In this document: positions 24,101-33,635 of the stretch, one piece after another
Numbering within the stretch: position 1 is the first letter of the stretch
Layout of the letters: each line of letters begins with the position of its first letter
Source of the DNA: Roseofilum capinflatum BLCC-M114
GTDB lineage: Bacteria; Cyanobacteriota; Cyanobacteriia; Cyanobacteriales; Desertifilaceae
Assembly: GCF_030068505.1 (NCBI RefSeq)
Contig: NZ_JAQOSO010000042.1
Location: forward strand, 1 to 37,658
Length of the DNA: 37,658 nucleotides
Direction: 5' to 3'
The notes under the pieces: generated by a model
Database searches by the model: none
What the model saw: the letters and a program-made list of their open reading frames with translations, nothing else
Told to the model about the DNA's origin: nothing
Position numbers and translations under genes: made by a program

Positions 24101-25615
24101 ATGGCACAAATTCTGGCATTGGCCGTTGGTTTGGGAAGTTTTGCCTTTTATATGGCGTTCTTCTTTTTTCCAGAGGTTTATCGGCACAAAAGTGATTTTA
24201 TCTGGAGTGGGTTAGGTTTTCTCTATGCTCTAACCCTCTGGTTCTGTGCTGGACGGTTTACGGGTGCGGTGATGCTCGGCCAAATGGCGGCTGTTCCCTT
24301 GCTGTTGTATCTGGGTTGGGAAACCTTAACGTTGCGTCGCCAGTTAACGCCTGCGGGACAACAAACGCCTGTGGAAGCGGAGCAGTTAAAGCAGAATGGC
24401 TTAGGCGCTCTGAATCGTTTGTTGAAAAAAACGCCTGCTCCAGAGGTGGCTGTGCCTACTCCTGAACCTCCAGAAGCTGAAGCTCCGGTTGCTGAAGAGG
24501 AAGGACTGTCAGAGACTGCTGTTCCTGTAGGAAATGAGGAAACGGTAACTGAAGTCGATATAGATACTTCAGCAGAAGCGACTCCAGAACCTCAGCCAGA
24601 ACCAGAGGTGAGGGAAGAGGGAGTAGAGTCGGATGAGCCGATAGAGGAGATAGAAGCGCAAGAGGAAAGAGAGGATGAAGAGGAGCAAGAGGCGATCGCC
24701 CCAGATGCTCCGGATAAGAGTATGATAGACTCTGCGCCAGAGCCTGACGACTTTGAGGAATCGGGTGAACCGGTGGTGACTGAAGCGCGAGTTCCTGCAC
24801 CTTCACCGACTCCTCCAAAACCCCAATCTAAAACCCTATCGGGGTTATTGGGTCTGTTTAATGGTATTAAAAGTCGATTCCAAAAATCAAAACCGGAGGA
24901 AACTCCTTCTTCACAGGAAGAAAGCTTTACGCCAGAAGAGCCAGAAGTCTCGACTCCAACGCCAGAAACTCCAGAACCCGAAAGCACCGAGGAACCGGTA
25001 GCCGAAGCGCCAGTAACTCCTGAGACGGAAACAGTAGAGGAACCGGTAGCTGAAGCGCCAGCAACGCCTGAGCCGGAACCGGTAGCCGAAACTCCAGCAA
25101 CTCCGGAGACGGAAACAGTAGAGGAACCAATAGCTGAAGCGCCAGCCACGCCTGAGACGGAAACAGTCGAGGAATCGGTAGCTGAAGTGCCAGCCACGCC
25201 TGAGACGGAAACAGTCGAGGAACCGGTAGCTGAAGTGCCAGCCACGCCTGAGACGGAAACAGTCGAGGAACCGGTAGCTGAAGTGCCAGCCACGCCTGAG
25301 ACGGAAACAGTCGAGGAACCAATAGCTGAAGCGCCAGCCACGCCTGAGACGGAACCTGTGCAAGAGGCAGAAATTAGCCCAGAATATCCTTCTGAGCCAA
25401 AAAATGATGAAATTCCTGCTCCTTCGGGTTCAGACTTGCCTGAGACTGTTTCAGAGTCTGCTGAGACGACCGAAGAGGAGGGGGTGGAGTCCTCTATAGA
25501 AGCGGAAACTGAAGCAGATCTAGAAACCGATGAGGAAAGCGAAGCCGAATCGACAGACGATCAGGAGAGCAAACCCTCTCGTTCTCGGTCTTCCAGACGT
25601 AAAAAACGCAGATAA
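24101..25615 (+). CDS. Ycf66-family protein with long acidic repeat tail
   Basis: This is a 504-residue protein. Residues 1-95 match the Ycf66 type: three hydrophobic segments (about 3-24, 34-50, 57-74) ending in GRFTGAVMLGQ and LGWETLTLRRQLTP. From about residue 100 to the end it is extremely acidic and rich in Pro, Glu, Thr and Val. Four near-perfect and several degenerate copies of a 16-residue unit (such as VAEVPATPETETVEEP) occur at about 295-425. The very C-terminus is basic, SRSRSSRRKKRR. Ycf66 is conserved in cyanobacteria and some plastids and is membrane-associated, but its function is not established. The tail is probably disordered. The basic end after an acidic stretch could bind nucleic acid or membranes; this is inference. 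It is divergent from gnd. Confidence 0.85.
   Translation: MAQILALAVGLGSFAFYMAFFFFPEVYRHKSDFIWSGLGFLYALTLWFCAGRFTGAVMLGQMAAVPLLLYLGWETLTLRRQLTPAGQQTPVEAEQLKQNGLGALNRLLKKTPAPEVAVPTPEPPEAEAPVAEEEGLSETAVPVGNEETVTEVDIDTSAEATPEPQPEPEVREEGVESDEPIEEIEAQEEREDEEEQEAIAPDAPDKSMIDSAPEPDDFEESGEPVVTEARVPAPSPTPPKPQSKTLSGLLGLFNGIKSRFQKSKPEETPSSQEESFTPEEPEVSTPTPETPEPESTEEPVAEAPVTPETETVEEPVAEAPATPEPEPVAETPATPETETVEEPIAEAPATPETETVEESVAEVPATPETETVEEPVAEVPATPETETVEEPVAEVPATPETETVEEPIAEAPATPETEPVQEAEISPEYPSEPKNDEIPAPSGSDLPETVSESAETTEEEGVESSIEAETEADLETDEESEAESTDDQESKPSRSRSSRRKKRR
25141..25332 (+). repeat. 48-bp tandem repeat in the Ycf66 gene
   Basis: Four consecutive 48-bp units start at 25141, 25189, 25237 and 25285, each beginning GCCAGCCACGCCTGAGACGG, with only a few substitutions. 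Degenerate copies extend upstream to about 24990, and a partial fifth follows at 25333. The high identity indicates recent expansion, so copy number should vary between strains. Confidence 0.9.
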
Positions 25616-25731
25616 ATGTCCAGAGAATTTAACTTAGGAAGGCGATCGCCCTTAAACGTCGATAAACTTCCCTGTTAAAATCTGACTACAGACTCATAAC
25701 CCTTTTGTCCCTAACCCTTCCCAATAGCACC

Positions 25732-28700
25732 GTGACAGCAGCAAAAGACTATAAAACCACCGTCAATTTGCCCAAAACTGGCTTTGATATGCGGGCAAAT
25801 TCCACCAAAAAAGAGCCGGAACTGCAAAAATTTTGGGCAGAGCATCAGATTTATGAAAAGCTCTCCCAAGAGAATCCAGGGGATTTGTTCATTCTCCATG
25901 ATGGCCCTCCCTACGCCAATGGTTCTCTGCATATGGGCCATGCGTTGAATAAAATCCTTAAGGATATTATCAATAAGTACAAGTTGCTGCAAGGCCATAA
26001 AGTCCGCTATGTACCGGGGTGGGACTGTCATGGACTGCCGATTGAACTGAAGGTGCTTCAGGCTATGAAGTCGAATGAGCGCAAGCAGTTGACTCCCATT
26101 ACCCTGCGCCAAAAAGCAGCCGAGTTTGCCCAAAAAACCGTTGATGAACAACGAGAAGGTTTTAAGCGCTATGGGGTTTGGGGAAATTGGGAGAACCCTT
26201 ATTTAACTCTGACTCCGGAATATGAGGCGGCTCAAATTGAGGTGTTTGGGCAAATGGTACTTAAGGGCTATATTTATCGGGGTCTGAAACCGGTGCATTG
26301 GAGTCCCAGTTCTCGCACCGCTCTAGCCGAAGCTGAGTTAGAGTACCCAGAAGGCCATACCTCTGATAGTATCTATGGGGTGTTCCGGATGGTGCATCTC
26401 AATGATGGGGTGTTTGCCCAGCTCGATCCGTTTATGCCGGATCTGGGGGTAGGGATTTGGACAACGACTCCTTGGACGATTCCGGGGAATTTGGCGGTAG
26501 CCGTCAATCCACAGTTAACCTATGCAGTGGTGGAAACCCCTTGGGGCAAAGCGCCGAAGAAGACGAAGGGTAAGGGATTTGCCAAAGGGAGTGATGATGA
26601 ACCGGAATCTACGGGTAAGGGGACTTTACCGAAGTATATCCTGGTGGCAGAAGGGGCGATCGCCCGCTTATCAGAAGAATTGGACGTGAAGCTAACCCCG
26701 AAGGCAAAAGTCAAGGGGCAAGATCTGGAGCATTGCACCTATCAGCATCCTCTGTTTAACCGGGAGTCTCCCATTGTGATTGGTGGTGATTATGTTACCA
26801 CGGAGTCCGGAACAGGATTAGTTCATACAGCTCCGGGCCATGGGCAAGACGATTTTATGGTCGGCCAACGCTATGGATTGCCGGTGTTGTCTCCGGTGAA
26901 TGATGCGGGTGATCTGACGGAATTAGCAGGTAAATTCGCGGGATTAAATGTACTCAAAGATGCGAATCCGTCCATTATCGAAGCCCTGACAGAAGCGGGT
27001 GCTTTAATCAAACAATCGCCCTATGTGCATAAATATCCCTATGATTGGCGCACCAAAAAACCGACAATTTTCCGGGCAACGGAGCAATGGTTTGCTTCGG
27101 TAGAGAAGTTCCGGGAAGCAGCAATGGAGGCGATCGCCTCGGTCAAATGGATTCCTGGTTCTGGGGAAAACCGGATTAGTGCCATGGTTGCCGAGCGATC
27201 GGACTGGTGTATTTCGAGACAACGGAATTGGGGTGTACCGATTCCGGTGTTCTATCACCAGGAAACGGGAGAAGCCCTATTAACCCAAGAAACCATCGAC
27301 CATGTGAAAGGGATTATCCGCGAGCAAGGTTCTGATGCTTGGTGGAACCTGTCCGTAGAAGAATTATTACCGCCCAAATATCAAAAAGAGGCGCAGAATT
27401 ACCGCAAAGGCATGGATACCATGGATGTGTGGTTTGATTCCGGCTGTTCCTGGGCGGGAGTAGCCGCATCCCGGAAAGAGTTGAAGTATCCGGTGGATCT
27501 CTATTTAGAAGGCTCCGATCAGCATCGGGGCTGGTTCCAGTCTAGTTTGCTCACCAGTGTGGCAACTCAGGGGATGGCTCCCTATAAGAGCGTGTTAACC
27601 CATGGGTTTACCTTGGATGAACAGGGACGGAAAATGAGTAAGTCCCTGGGGAATGTGATCGATCCGTTGGATATTATTAACGGGGGTAACAATAAGAAGG
27701 AGGCTCCCCCCTATGGGGCGGATGTGCTTCGTCTGTGGGTATCTTCGGTAGATTATTCTTCGGATGTTCCCATTAGTAAGACGATTCTGAGACAGCTATC
27801 GGATGTGTATCGCAAGATCCGCAATACCTCCCGGTTCCTGTTGGGGAATTTATATGATTTCGATCCAGAGCGCGATCGCGTCCCCTATGAGGAAATGCCA
27901 GAGTTAGACCAGTATATGTTGCATCGCATGGGGGAAGTATTCGCCCAAATCACCGAGGCGTTTGAAAGTTATCAGTTTTTCCGCTTCTTCCAAACGGTGC
28001 AGAATTTCTGCGTAGTGGACTTGTCCAACTTCTATCTGGATATTGCCAAAGATCGGCTCTATATCAGTGCAGAGCATGGTAAGCGTCGCCGCAGTTGCCA
28101 GACGGTGCTGGCGATCGCCGTCGAAAACCTAGCACGGGCGATCGCTCCCGTACTCTCCCACATGGCAGAGGACATCTGGCAAAATCTGCCCTACCAAACG
28201 CCCCATGAATCCGTATTTCAGGCGGGATGGTTAGCGAGTGAACCCTATTGGCACAATCCCCCGTTAGCCGAAAAATGGACAAAATTGCGCCAAATTCGCA
28301 CGGAAGTGAATAAGGTGTTAGAAGGGGCGCGGAATGCGAAGGCGATCGGCTCGGCTCTAGAAGCCAAAGTTTTGCTCTATGTGGCGGATGCCCAGTTGCG
28401 GGAACTCCTAGAAGCCTTTAACCCTGAACTCTCCGTCACCCTAAAACCCCAACCGCAACCGGTGGGAGAAACCCCAGTAGGGGCGGGTTCAGAAAAGGTT
28501 GGCTCTTCCCACCCAGATCTGGGTGAACCCGCCCCAACAGAATCCACCCCGACAGAAGCCGGATCGTTGGGCGAGTTCATGGCAGTTGCCACCCGATGGT
28601 GGAAACAATGGCGGCAATGGGTAAAAGATTATCCCCGCGCCTTCTTGACTCTATTCGTCTTAGTCGGTGGAGCCGCCACGGTAAATGTAGGCTGGACAAC

Positions 28701-29238
28701 GGCTCAATCGATGCTGAAGTTGCCCATCTTCTCCCTCCTGTTGGAACTGGTAGGCATTATCTATACCATCTGGTTTGTGCGTCAACGGCTGTTCTATGCC
28801 CAAGAGCGCTCCGCTCTCTTGAGTCAGGTGAATACCGCAGTACAAGAGTTTCTGGGAACTGGAAAAGCTTCCGAAACGGCAGAGGAGGTCACTTCGACTG
28901 AGGTCACTTCGACTGAGGTCACTTCGACTCCGCTCAGTGACCTCAGTGACTCCAGTGTAGAAGCGCCATCGGAGACTCCAGAAGCCGTCACTATTGGTAA
29001 TGGAGTGGATGAACTGCGCTATCTGTTCATTACTTCCCAGGTGGAACTGGTGGACGATCGCCAGGCTGTAGAAGGGCTAGAGCATCAGGCAGTCACTGAT
29101 ACTCTGGGTATTGGTGTGGTGAAAGCAGAGGGCCAAAAATGCGATCGCTGCTGGAACTATTCCACCCACGTCGGCGAAAGCGCTGAACATCCCACCCTCT
29201 GCGAGCGGTGCGTTTCCGCCCTAGATGGGGACTTTTAA
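25732..29238 (+). CDS. ileS: Isoleucyl-tRNA synthetase with inserted CAAD membrane anchor
   Basis: The protein has 1168 residues from the GTG at 25732, chosen because [18 protein letters not shown] aligns with the usual IleRS N-terminus. An in-frame TTG at 25705 would add nine residues. The catalytic core has the HIGH motif as HMGH (in GSLHMGHAL), the editing domain with [11 protein letters not shown], and [10 protein letters not shown] (KMSKS). The C-terminal zinc knuckle is CDRCWNYS...CERC. Between the anticodon-binding domain and the zinc knuckle lies an insertion of about 200 residues. It has two hydrophobic helices (about 967-990 and 997-1023) flanked by low-complexity linkers. This is the CAAD domain, known to anchor some cyanobacterial synthetases to thylakoid membranes. 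It charges tRNA-Ile. A palindromic repeat is inserted in frame in the second linker. Confidence 0.95.
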   Translation: MTAAKDYKTTVNLPKTGFDMRANSTKKEPELQKFWAEHQIYEKLSQENPGDLFILHDGPPYANGSLHMGHALNKILKDIINKYKLLQGHKVRYVPGWDCHGLPIELKVLQAMKSNERKQLTPITLRQKAAEFAQKTVDEQREGFKRYGVWGNWENPYLTLTPEYEAAQIEVFGQMVLKGYIYRGLKPVHWSPSSRTALAEAELEYPEGHTSDSIYGVFRMVHLNDGVFAQLDPFMPDLGVGIWTTTPWTIPGNLAVAVNPQLTYAVVETPWGKAPKKTKGKGFAKGSDDEPESTGKGTLPKYILVAEGAIARLSEELDVKLTPKAKVKGQDLEHCTYQHPLFNRESPIVIGGDYVTTESGTGLVHTAPGHGQDDFMVGQRYGLPVLSPVNDAGDLTELAGKFAGLNVLKDANPSIIEALTEAGALIKQSPYVHKYPYDWRTKKPTIFRATEQWFASVEKFREAAMEAIASVKWIPGSGENRISAMVAERSDWCISRQRNWGVPIPVFYHQETGEALLTQETIDHVKGIIREQGSDAWWNLSVEELLPPKYQKEAQNYRKGMDTMDVWFDSGCSWAGVAASRKELKYPVDLYLEGSDQHRGWFQSSLLTSVATQGMAPYKSVLTHGFTLDEQGRKMSKSLGNVIDPLDIINGGNNKKEAPPYGADVLRLWVSSVDYSSDVPISKTILRQLSDVYRKIRNTSRFLLGNLYDFDPERDRVPYEEMPELDQYMLHRMGEVFAQITEAFESYQFFRFFQTVQNFCVVDLSNFYLDIAKDRLYISAEHGKRRRSCQTVLAIAVENLARAIAPVLSHMAEDIWQNLPYQTPHESVFQAGWLASEPYWHNPPLAEKWTKLRQIRTEVNKVLEGARNAKAIGSALEAKVLLYVADAQLRELLEAFNPELSVTLKPQPQPVGETPVGAGSEKVGSSHPDLGEPAPTESTPTEAGSLGEFMAVATRWWKQWRQWVKDYPRAFLTLFVLVGGAATVNVGWTTAQSMLKLPIFSLLLELVGIIYTIWFVRQRLFYAQERSALLSQVNTAVQEFLGTGKASETAEEVTSTEVTSTEVTSTPLSDLSDSSVEAPSETPEAVTIGNGVDELRYLFITSQVELVDDRQAVEGLEHQAVTDTLGIGVVKAEGQKCDRCWNYSTHVGESAEHPTLCERCVSALDGDF
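28885..28950 (+). repeat. In-frame palindromic repeat within the ileS linker
   Basis: There are three tandem 15-bp copies of GAGGTCACTTCGACT, the last forming the hairpin GGTCACTTCGACTCCGCTCA...GTGACC (28917-28942), with a second CAGTGAC after it. It encodes [20 protein letters not shown]. The core matches the dispersed repeat at 5708-5745. The inserted length is compatible with the frame. Confidence 0.8.
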
Positions 29239-29246
29239 GACCCGGT

Positions 29247-29276
29247 TGTAGGGGCGAACGGCCGTCCGCCCCTACA
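29247..29276 (+). terminator. Hairpin terminator after ileS (dispersed repeat)
   Basis: TGTAGGGGCG (29247-29256) pairs with CGCCCCTACA (29267-29276), and the loop contains the palindrome ACGGCCGT, giving a long GC-rich stem eight bases after the ileS stop. No T tract follows, so termination is probable rather than certain. The arms are the same as those of 22455-22500. Confidence 0.6.
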
Positions 29277-29331
29277 GATTCAGTAAATAAACCAGCGCGA
29301 ACCGCTATAAGTTGAAAGGAACCAGCAGAGT

Positions 29332-30099
29332 CTAGCTGAATTGCTTTTTCTTCAGGGTAACTATGCCGAAGGTTGTGCCTAGAAGTGTTCCTAAAACGGC
29401 TAAGGGTTCGGGTACGGAAGTAGGTGGAGGGGCAGTCTGGTCTATGGTGGGTGAAAAGTTGTTGAAGGCAAGACCAAAATATCCTTTTTTCGTGCCAGTA
29501 AATGAGATACTAATTTGACGGATATCTGATAGATCTGAGAAACCGAAACTCCAAGGCTTACCATCTAAACCTCCGGCAATATTGACTCCTAAAGGAGATA
29601 CGATAGTTGCTAGAACTTCACGATTGCTATCAAATGCCTCGATTTTGTATTGCTCTGTATTGTTCAACCAGCCATCAATATCCCAGATTTCCCCAGATGC
29701 GGCTGTGACCGGTGAACTGTAATTGATAATTAAAGAATTAAAATCATTGATGGTAGATGGTTGACGTACAAAAAACTGGCCAAGTTGTTCTTCAAATCCA
29801 GGTATAGCTGTATCCCATCCTGCTTGACTTCCAAACCCCCGAACTGTATCATTTCCCACTTTTTCCAATACTACTGGCGTATCAGTCACACCATCACCAT
29901 TGGTATCAAATCCAAACGTAATCCCAATGCCATCAATCAGGTAAGCCTCATCAAGACCTAATGGATGGTTATCAGTGGGAAGCTCGCCATTGGGTAGGGT
30001 TTCAAAATCAATTAAACTTGCTGCTGGTGCTGCATTTGTCCAACCCAGAACACTACCGAGGGTTGCCAGTACAACTAAACTGAGGGACTTATTCATCAT
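29332..30099 (-). CDS. Secreted PEP-CTERM sorting-domain protein
   Basis: The protein has 255 residues from the ATG at 30099, preceded five bases upstream by a perfect AAGGAG. (A TTG at 30102 is less likely.) An N-terminal signal peptide, KSLSLVVLATLGSVLGWTNAA, is cleaved near APAAS. The middle is beta-rich (LIDFETLPNGELP, GIGITFGFDTNGDGVTDTP with a Ca-binding-like DTNGDGVTD loop, and a final SFTGTKKGYFGLAFNNF). It ends in VPEPLAVLGTLLGTTFGIVTLKKK, a PEP motif, hydrophobic helix and basic tail. PEP-CTERM tails are processed by exosortase, placing the protein in the envelope or extracellular matrix. It interrupts the space between ileS and a decayed ileS fragment. Confidence 0.88.
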   Translation of the reverse strand: MMNKSLSLVVLATLGSVLGWTNAAPAASLIDFETLPNGELPTDNHPLGLDEAYLIDGIGITFGFDTNGDGVTDTPVVLEKVGNDTVRGFGSQAGWDTAIPGFEEQLGQFFVRQPSTINDFNSLIINYSSPVTAASGEIWDIDGWLNNTEQYKIEAFDSNREVLATIVSPLGVNIAGGLDGKPWSFGFSDLSDIRQISISFTGTKKGYFGLAFNNFSPTIDQTAPPPTSVPEPLAVLGTLLGTTFGIVTLKKKQFS

Positions 30100-30370
30100 C
30101 AATTCTCCTTAGCAGAATCATACAACAGAGAGCCAAGGCAGAACATTCCGTTTACTCTAAATCAGGAATAACCCGGAGAAGTTGCATCAGCCTCTATAGG
30201 GTTCTCAGGATTTTCTGGTCAATTTTATGCAAATTCGAGGTAAATTGTAATAAAAGTTTATAAACTATCTGATTTAAGTAACGTTTTATTGCATGTTTAG
30301 GTTACTCCTGAACAGCGCCAGGCGTTGTGCTGTGTTGTGAGATGTCTTCCCAGCGATCGCCATAACAACA

Positions 30371-30459
30371 GTTCATTACTTCCCAGGTAGAACTGGTGGA
30401 CGATCGCCAGGCCCTAGAGGGATTAGAGCATCAGGCCATCACTGATACTCTGGGTATTG
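30371..30459 (+). pseudogene. Decayed duplicate of an ileS 3' segment
   Basis: These 89 bases match ileS positions 29025-29113 closely (GTTCATTACTTCCCAGGT, then AACTGGTGGACGATCGCCAG, and ending ACTGATACTCTGGGTATTG), with scattered substitutions and no gap seen by eye. The similarity stops sharply on both sides, and the fragment has no start or synthetase context, so it cannot be functional. It lies in the same orientation as ileS, beyond the PEP-CTERM gene. The rest of the 30103-30622 spacer shows only the hairpins below. Confidence 0.9.
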
Positions 30460-30508
30460 CTTCCCTTATGATTACCAATCCAATCATGTTCGGCTAATGG
30501 GTTAAGAA

Positions 30509-30525
30509 GCGGGCATGATGCCCGC
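30509..30525. repeat. GCGGGCA-TGA-TGCCCGC hairpin
   Basis: A perfect 7-bp stem with a three-base loop in the spacer downstream of serA. Short GC-rich palindromes like this are scattered in many cyanobacterial genomes. It may help end serA transcription. Confidence 0.7.
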
Positions 30526-30555
30526 ACTCCTCAAATTCTTTGATAGGACTGGAGT

Positions 30556-30572
30556 GGGAGCATCTTGCTCCC
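30556..30572. repeat. GGGAGCA-TCT-TGCTCCC hairpin
   Basis: A perfect 7-bp stem with a three-base loop, 51 bases downstream of the serA stop on the minus strand. It is the second of a pair with 30509-30525 and a likely serA terminator or dispersed repeat. Confidence 0.7.
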
Positions 30573-30622
30573 TGGACTTTTAATTAAGGTATTTAATCGG
30601 AACGAAGCGCCATAAGTGATTC

Positions 30623-32203
30623 CTACAACATCACTGTATTGGCATCGCGAATCCCAGGAACCTTGAGAATTTCCTCTAAAATTCCCTCTGGTAGGGGATC
30701 GTCAATCGTTAATACCATAACCGCATCGCCGCGCACAATTTGCCGTCCGACTTGCATACTGGCAATATTGACATTAAAACTCCCCAACAGAGAGCCAATT
30801 TTACCGATAATCCCCGGCATATCCCGGTGACGGGTAAAGAGCATATGTTGATTGGGGGGTACATTAATCGGGAAGCCATCAACTGTGGTAATGCGAATTT
30901 CGCCATCACCAAGCAGTGTCCCGGTAACATCATGTTCTTCCGAGGGGCCTTTGGCTTGCAATAACAGAGACCCCCTATAATCCCGGATACTAGCATCGCG
31001 GGTTTCAATGACGCGAATTCCGCGCTCTTGGGCTTCGATGGAAGCATTGACGTAATTAACCCGCTCTCGCAACGCTCGTGAGAGTAACCCTTTAAGAGCC
31101 GCAATGACGATGGGTTGGCTTTGATTATTGGCTAGTTCCCCTTGTAGGCGAATATTGAGGCTTTCTACGCGATCGCCCACCAACTGACTGACCAGGTTAC
31201 CCAAAGTTTCTGCCAATTGCAAATAGGGGCGCAACTGTTCCAGGGCATCCGGATGCAGTCCCGGAATATTCACCGCCGAGCGTGCCGGGAGTCCGAGCAG
31301 CACATCCCGAATTTGTTCAGCTACATCAACCGCTACATTCACTTGAGCTTCTGTGGTCGAAGCTCCTAAATGGGGCGTTAAAATCACCTCTTTACCTAAC
31401 TCAGTTAAAGGCGATTCACCTAGGGGTTCATTGGCATACACATCCAGAGCCGCCCCCCCAATCTGACCGTTTTTGAGCGCCTCAGCTAGGGCTGCTTCAT
31501 CAATAATTCCTCCTCTAGCACAGTTAATAATCCGAGCTGTGGGTTTCATTTTAGCCAAAGACTTCGCATTGATTAAGTTAGTCGTTTCTGGCGTTTTGGG
31601 AATGTGGAGAGTAATATAATCGGATTCTTGCATGAGAACATCCATATCCACGAGCCGACAGCCCAATTGATCGGCCCGTTCTGCGGAGATAAACGGATCG
31701 AAGGCAATGAGCTTCATGCCCATGGCTTTAGCGGCTGCGGCCACATGGGAGCCAATTTTTCCTAAGCCAACAATTCCCAGGGTTTTCTTATAGACTTCTG
31801 TACCGACAAACTTTTTACGTTCCCACTGACCATTTTTTACGGACTGGTTCGCATCGGGAATATGACGGGACAGGGATAGCATTAAGGCTAGGGCATGTTC
31901 AGCGGCCGCAATGGTGTTGCCTTCTGGGGAATTGACGACAATTACCCCTTTGCGGGTGGCAGCCGGGACATCGACATTATCGACTCCAACCCCAGCACGA
32001 CCGATAATTTTCAGTTGGACTGCTGCTTCAATGATTTCTTGGGTGACGCGGGTTCCGGAGCGAATCATGAGAGCGTCATATTCGGGAACGACTTTCACCA
32101 GTTCCTCGACAGGTAGGCCGGTTTTTACGTCAACCTGGGCAACTTGAGATAGGATGTCTATTCCAGCTTGATCGATAGGATCGCAAACGAGAACTTTAGG
32201 CAT
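30623..32203 (-). CDS. serA: D-3-phosphoglycerate dehydrogenase (long form with ACT domain)
   Basis: This 526-residue enzyme starts MPKVLVCDPIDQAGIDIL. The substrate domain has MIRSGTRVTQEII. The NAD-binding motif is LGIVGLGKIGSHVAAAAKAMG, followed by the catalytic Arg in INCARGGIIDE, the Glu in YANEPL and the His in LTPHLGASTTEAQ. An intervening (ASB) domain and a C-terminal ACT domain (VPPNQHMLFTRHRDMPGIIG to MVLTIDDPLPE) complete the long form. It converts 3-phosphoglycerate to 3-phosphohydroxypyruvate, the first step of serine synthesis, and the ACT domain usually mediates serine feedback. It is a single gene with no operon partner. Confidence 0.97.
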   Translation of the reverse strand: MPKVLVCDPIDQAGIDILSQVAQVDVKTGLPVEELVKVVPEYDALMIRSGTRVTQEIIEAAVQLKIIGRAGVGVDNVDVPAATRKGVIVVNSPEGNTIAAAEHALALMLSLSRHIPDANQSVKNGQWERKKFVGTEVYKKTLGIVGLGKIGSHVAAAAKAMGMKLIAFDPFISAERADQLGCRLVDMDVLMQESDYITLHIPKTPETTNLINAKSLAKMKPTARIINCARGGIIDEAALAEALKNGQIGGAALDVYANEPLGESPLTELGKEVILTPHLGASTTEAQVNVAVDVAEQIRDVLLGLPARSAVNIPGLHPDALEQLRPYLQLAETLGNLVSQLVGDRVESLNIRLQGELANNQSQPIVIAALKGLLSRALRERVNYVNASIEAQERGIRVIETRDASIRDYRGSLLLQAKGPSEEHDVTGTLLGDGEIRITTVDGFPINVPPNQHMLFTRHRDMPGIIGKIGSLLGSFNVNIASMQVGRQIVRGDAVMVLTIDDPLPEGILEEILKVPGIRDANTVML

Positions 32204-32295
32204 GATAAGGGGATAAAGTGATGAACAAGTTGTTGAGTGAGATGGACAGGGAATTCAGGATAGAGAGAGCATAGGTCAAGTGCGATCGCCGACGC

Positions 32296-32338
32296 AAAAA
32301 AAACGCCCGACCCATTCACTGATGACCAGCGATCGGGA
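32296..32338 (-). terminator. Rho-independent terminator of the EgtD-family gene
   Basis: On the minus strand CCCGA and TCGGG (32333-32337 and 32306-32310) form the stem, with a loop of about 22 bases that can fold further, followed by CG and eight T residues. It ends the leftward EgtD-like transcript before the serA promoter. Confidence 0.7.
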
Positions 32339-32465
32339 CAACCGTAGGTTATTGTAACCCTAAAACCGGCCCAATCATAATCTATGGGTCTGCTCTACCC
32401 TAAACCCTTGCCCAAAGCCACACGATCCTAATTTAAGTCAAAAATACAACGATCAATTCCGGGCT

Positions 32466-33461
32466 TTAACCTTGAAAAAGATGAGCCGCCATCCGATTGT
32501 GATCCCCTAAAATATAATCAATAGACTTGTATCCGACAGAAGCGATCATCGATTTAAATACATCAGGGGGATATTTAAAAGAACTCAAGGTATGAACTTT
32601 CTGCCCTTTTTCAATGACTACAGTGTGTCCTTGAATTTCAATATTTTGCGTTTCAGTTGCCGTCAAAACATGCTTGAGATCGTGAGTTTCAGATACCCAT
32701 TCTGGTTTATAACTAAAGGCTTCTGGTTTCATTCCCACTGCACCCGAATCCCGATCGACACGAAACATAATGTTCTCCATGAAAACAGCCATTTTTGGCG
32801 TATCATAGGCCTTCATCAAAGAAACTTCATCTTGGTTAGCATCATGAACCAGGAGTAAATAGTGGGGTTTACCAATTAATTCCTTGATATGAGCGATAAA
32901 AACGGGAACTTCTTCTTTTCTCAAATTGGCAATGGTACTCCCCTTGAATAAAACAACCGGTTTTTCATATTCGGGTAGAGTCTCCAGTTGCGTGAAGTCT
33001 TGCTGCATTCCTTCAACCGAAATCTTAGGCAGTTCAGCCCGAATCACTTCCACAACTTTATCTACAAAATCCTGGGAAATATCAATTCCCAAGTATCCGT
33101 TTAATTGCTCGCAAGAGCGCAGCAGGGGCAAAGTTTTCAGACGGATACTGGTTTCACTGCCAGGCCCTAATTCAATGAATGTCGCATTTGCACCAAGTTG
33201 TTGGGTTAGAAGATGTCCTTTACTTTGGAAGAGTTCCGCTTCGTACTTGTAAAGGTAATAATCTTCTTCCCCCTTTAGCATCTCATTGTACAAAATACCA
33301 CCTCGAACGGGATCATTGGCATCTTCAGGAGTTCCATACAGATAAGGCCATAAATTACCACTCAGTTTCCCCAGTAAGAATTCCATCGCATCTTGCTCAA
33401 GCTTATTAATGACTTTTTTATCTCCAGTTTTGTTAGTCATCATTTTTTTGACTTTATCCAT
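32466..33461 (-). CDS. EgtD-family SAM-dependent methyltransferase
   Basis: This 331-residue protein resembles the histidine N-alpha-methyltransferase (EgtD/DUF2260) family. GGILYNEMLKGEEDYYLYKYEAELF corresponds to the family's 'EYYLTRTE' segment. IELGPGSETSIRLKTL (about 96-111) is the AdoMet-binding motif, YLGIDISQDFVDKV is the second SAM contact, and VVLFKGSTIANL corresponds to the family's FxGSTIGN block. EgtD makes hercynine, the precursor of ergothioneine, but no EgtB lies beside it. Some members act on other amino acids or natural products, so the substrate is open. AGGA lies seven bases before the ATG. The first 20 residues are polar and basic, beyond the usual start. A strong terminator follows. 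Confidence 0.8.
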   Translation of the reverse strand: MDKVKKMMTNKTGDKKVINKLEQDAMEFLLGKLSGNLWPYLYGTPEDANDPVRGGILYNEMLKGEEDYYLYKYEAELFQSKGHLLTQQLGANATFIELGPGSETSIRLKTLPLLRSCEQLNGYLGIDISQDFVDKVVEVIRAELPKISVEGMQQDFTQLETLPEYEKPVVLFKGSTIANLRKEEVPVFIAHIKELIGKPHYLLLVHDANQDEVSLMKAYDTPKMAVFMENIMFRVDRDSGAVGMKPEAFSYKPEWVSETHDLKHVLTATETQNIEIQGHTVVIEKGQKVHTLSSFKYPPDVFKSMIASVGYKSIDYILGDHNRMAAHLFQG

Positions 33462-33635
33462 ACACTTTCCTATTTAATCTAAGCATAAAATGAGATTTTA
33501 TAACTTTTTTTTATTTTTTCTTTAGAAAACAATTGAAGATCGATAAAAGCCACTCAAGTAGGCTCTCAATCACGTAGACAATCGAGGCTTTTTAAGTATA
33601 AATATAAACCTAAATAACATAGATAAAGTAATCTT

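Noticed and set aside
24592-25363. Several long minus-strand ORFs opposite the Ycf66 repeats
   Set aside because: They are open only because the 48-bp period is a multiple of three and lacks stops in every frame; the proteins are pure repeats.
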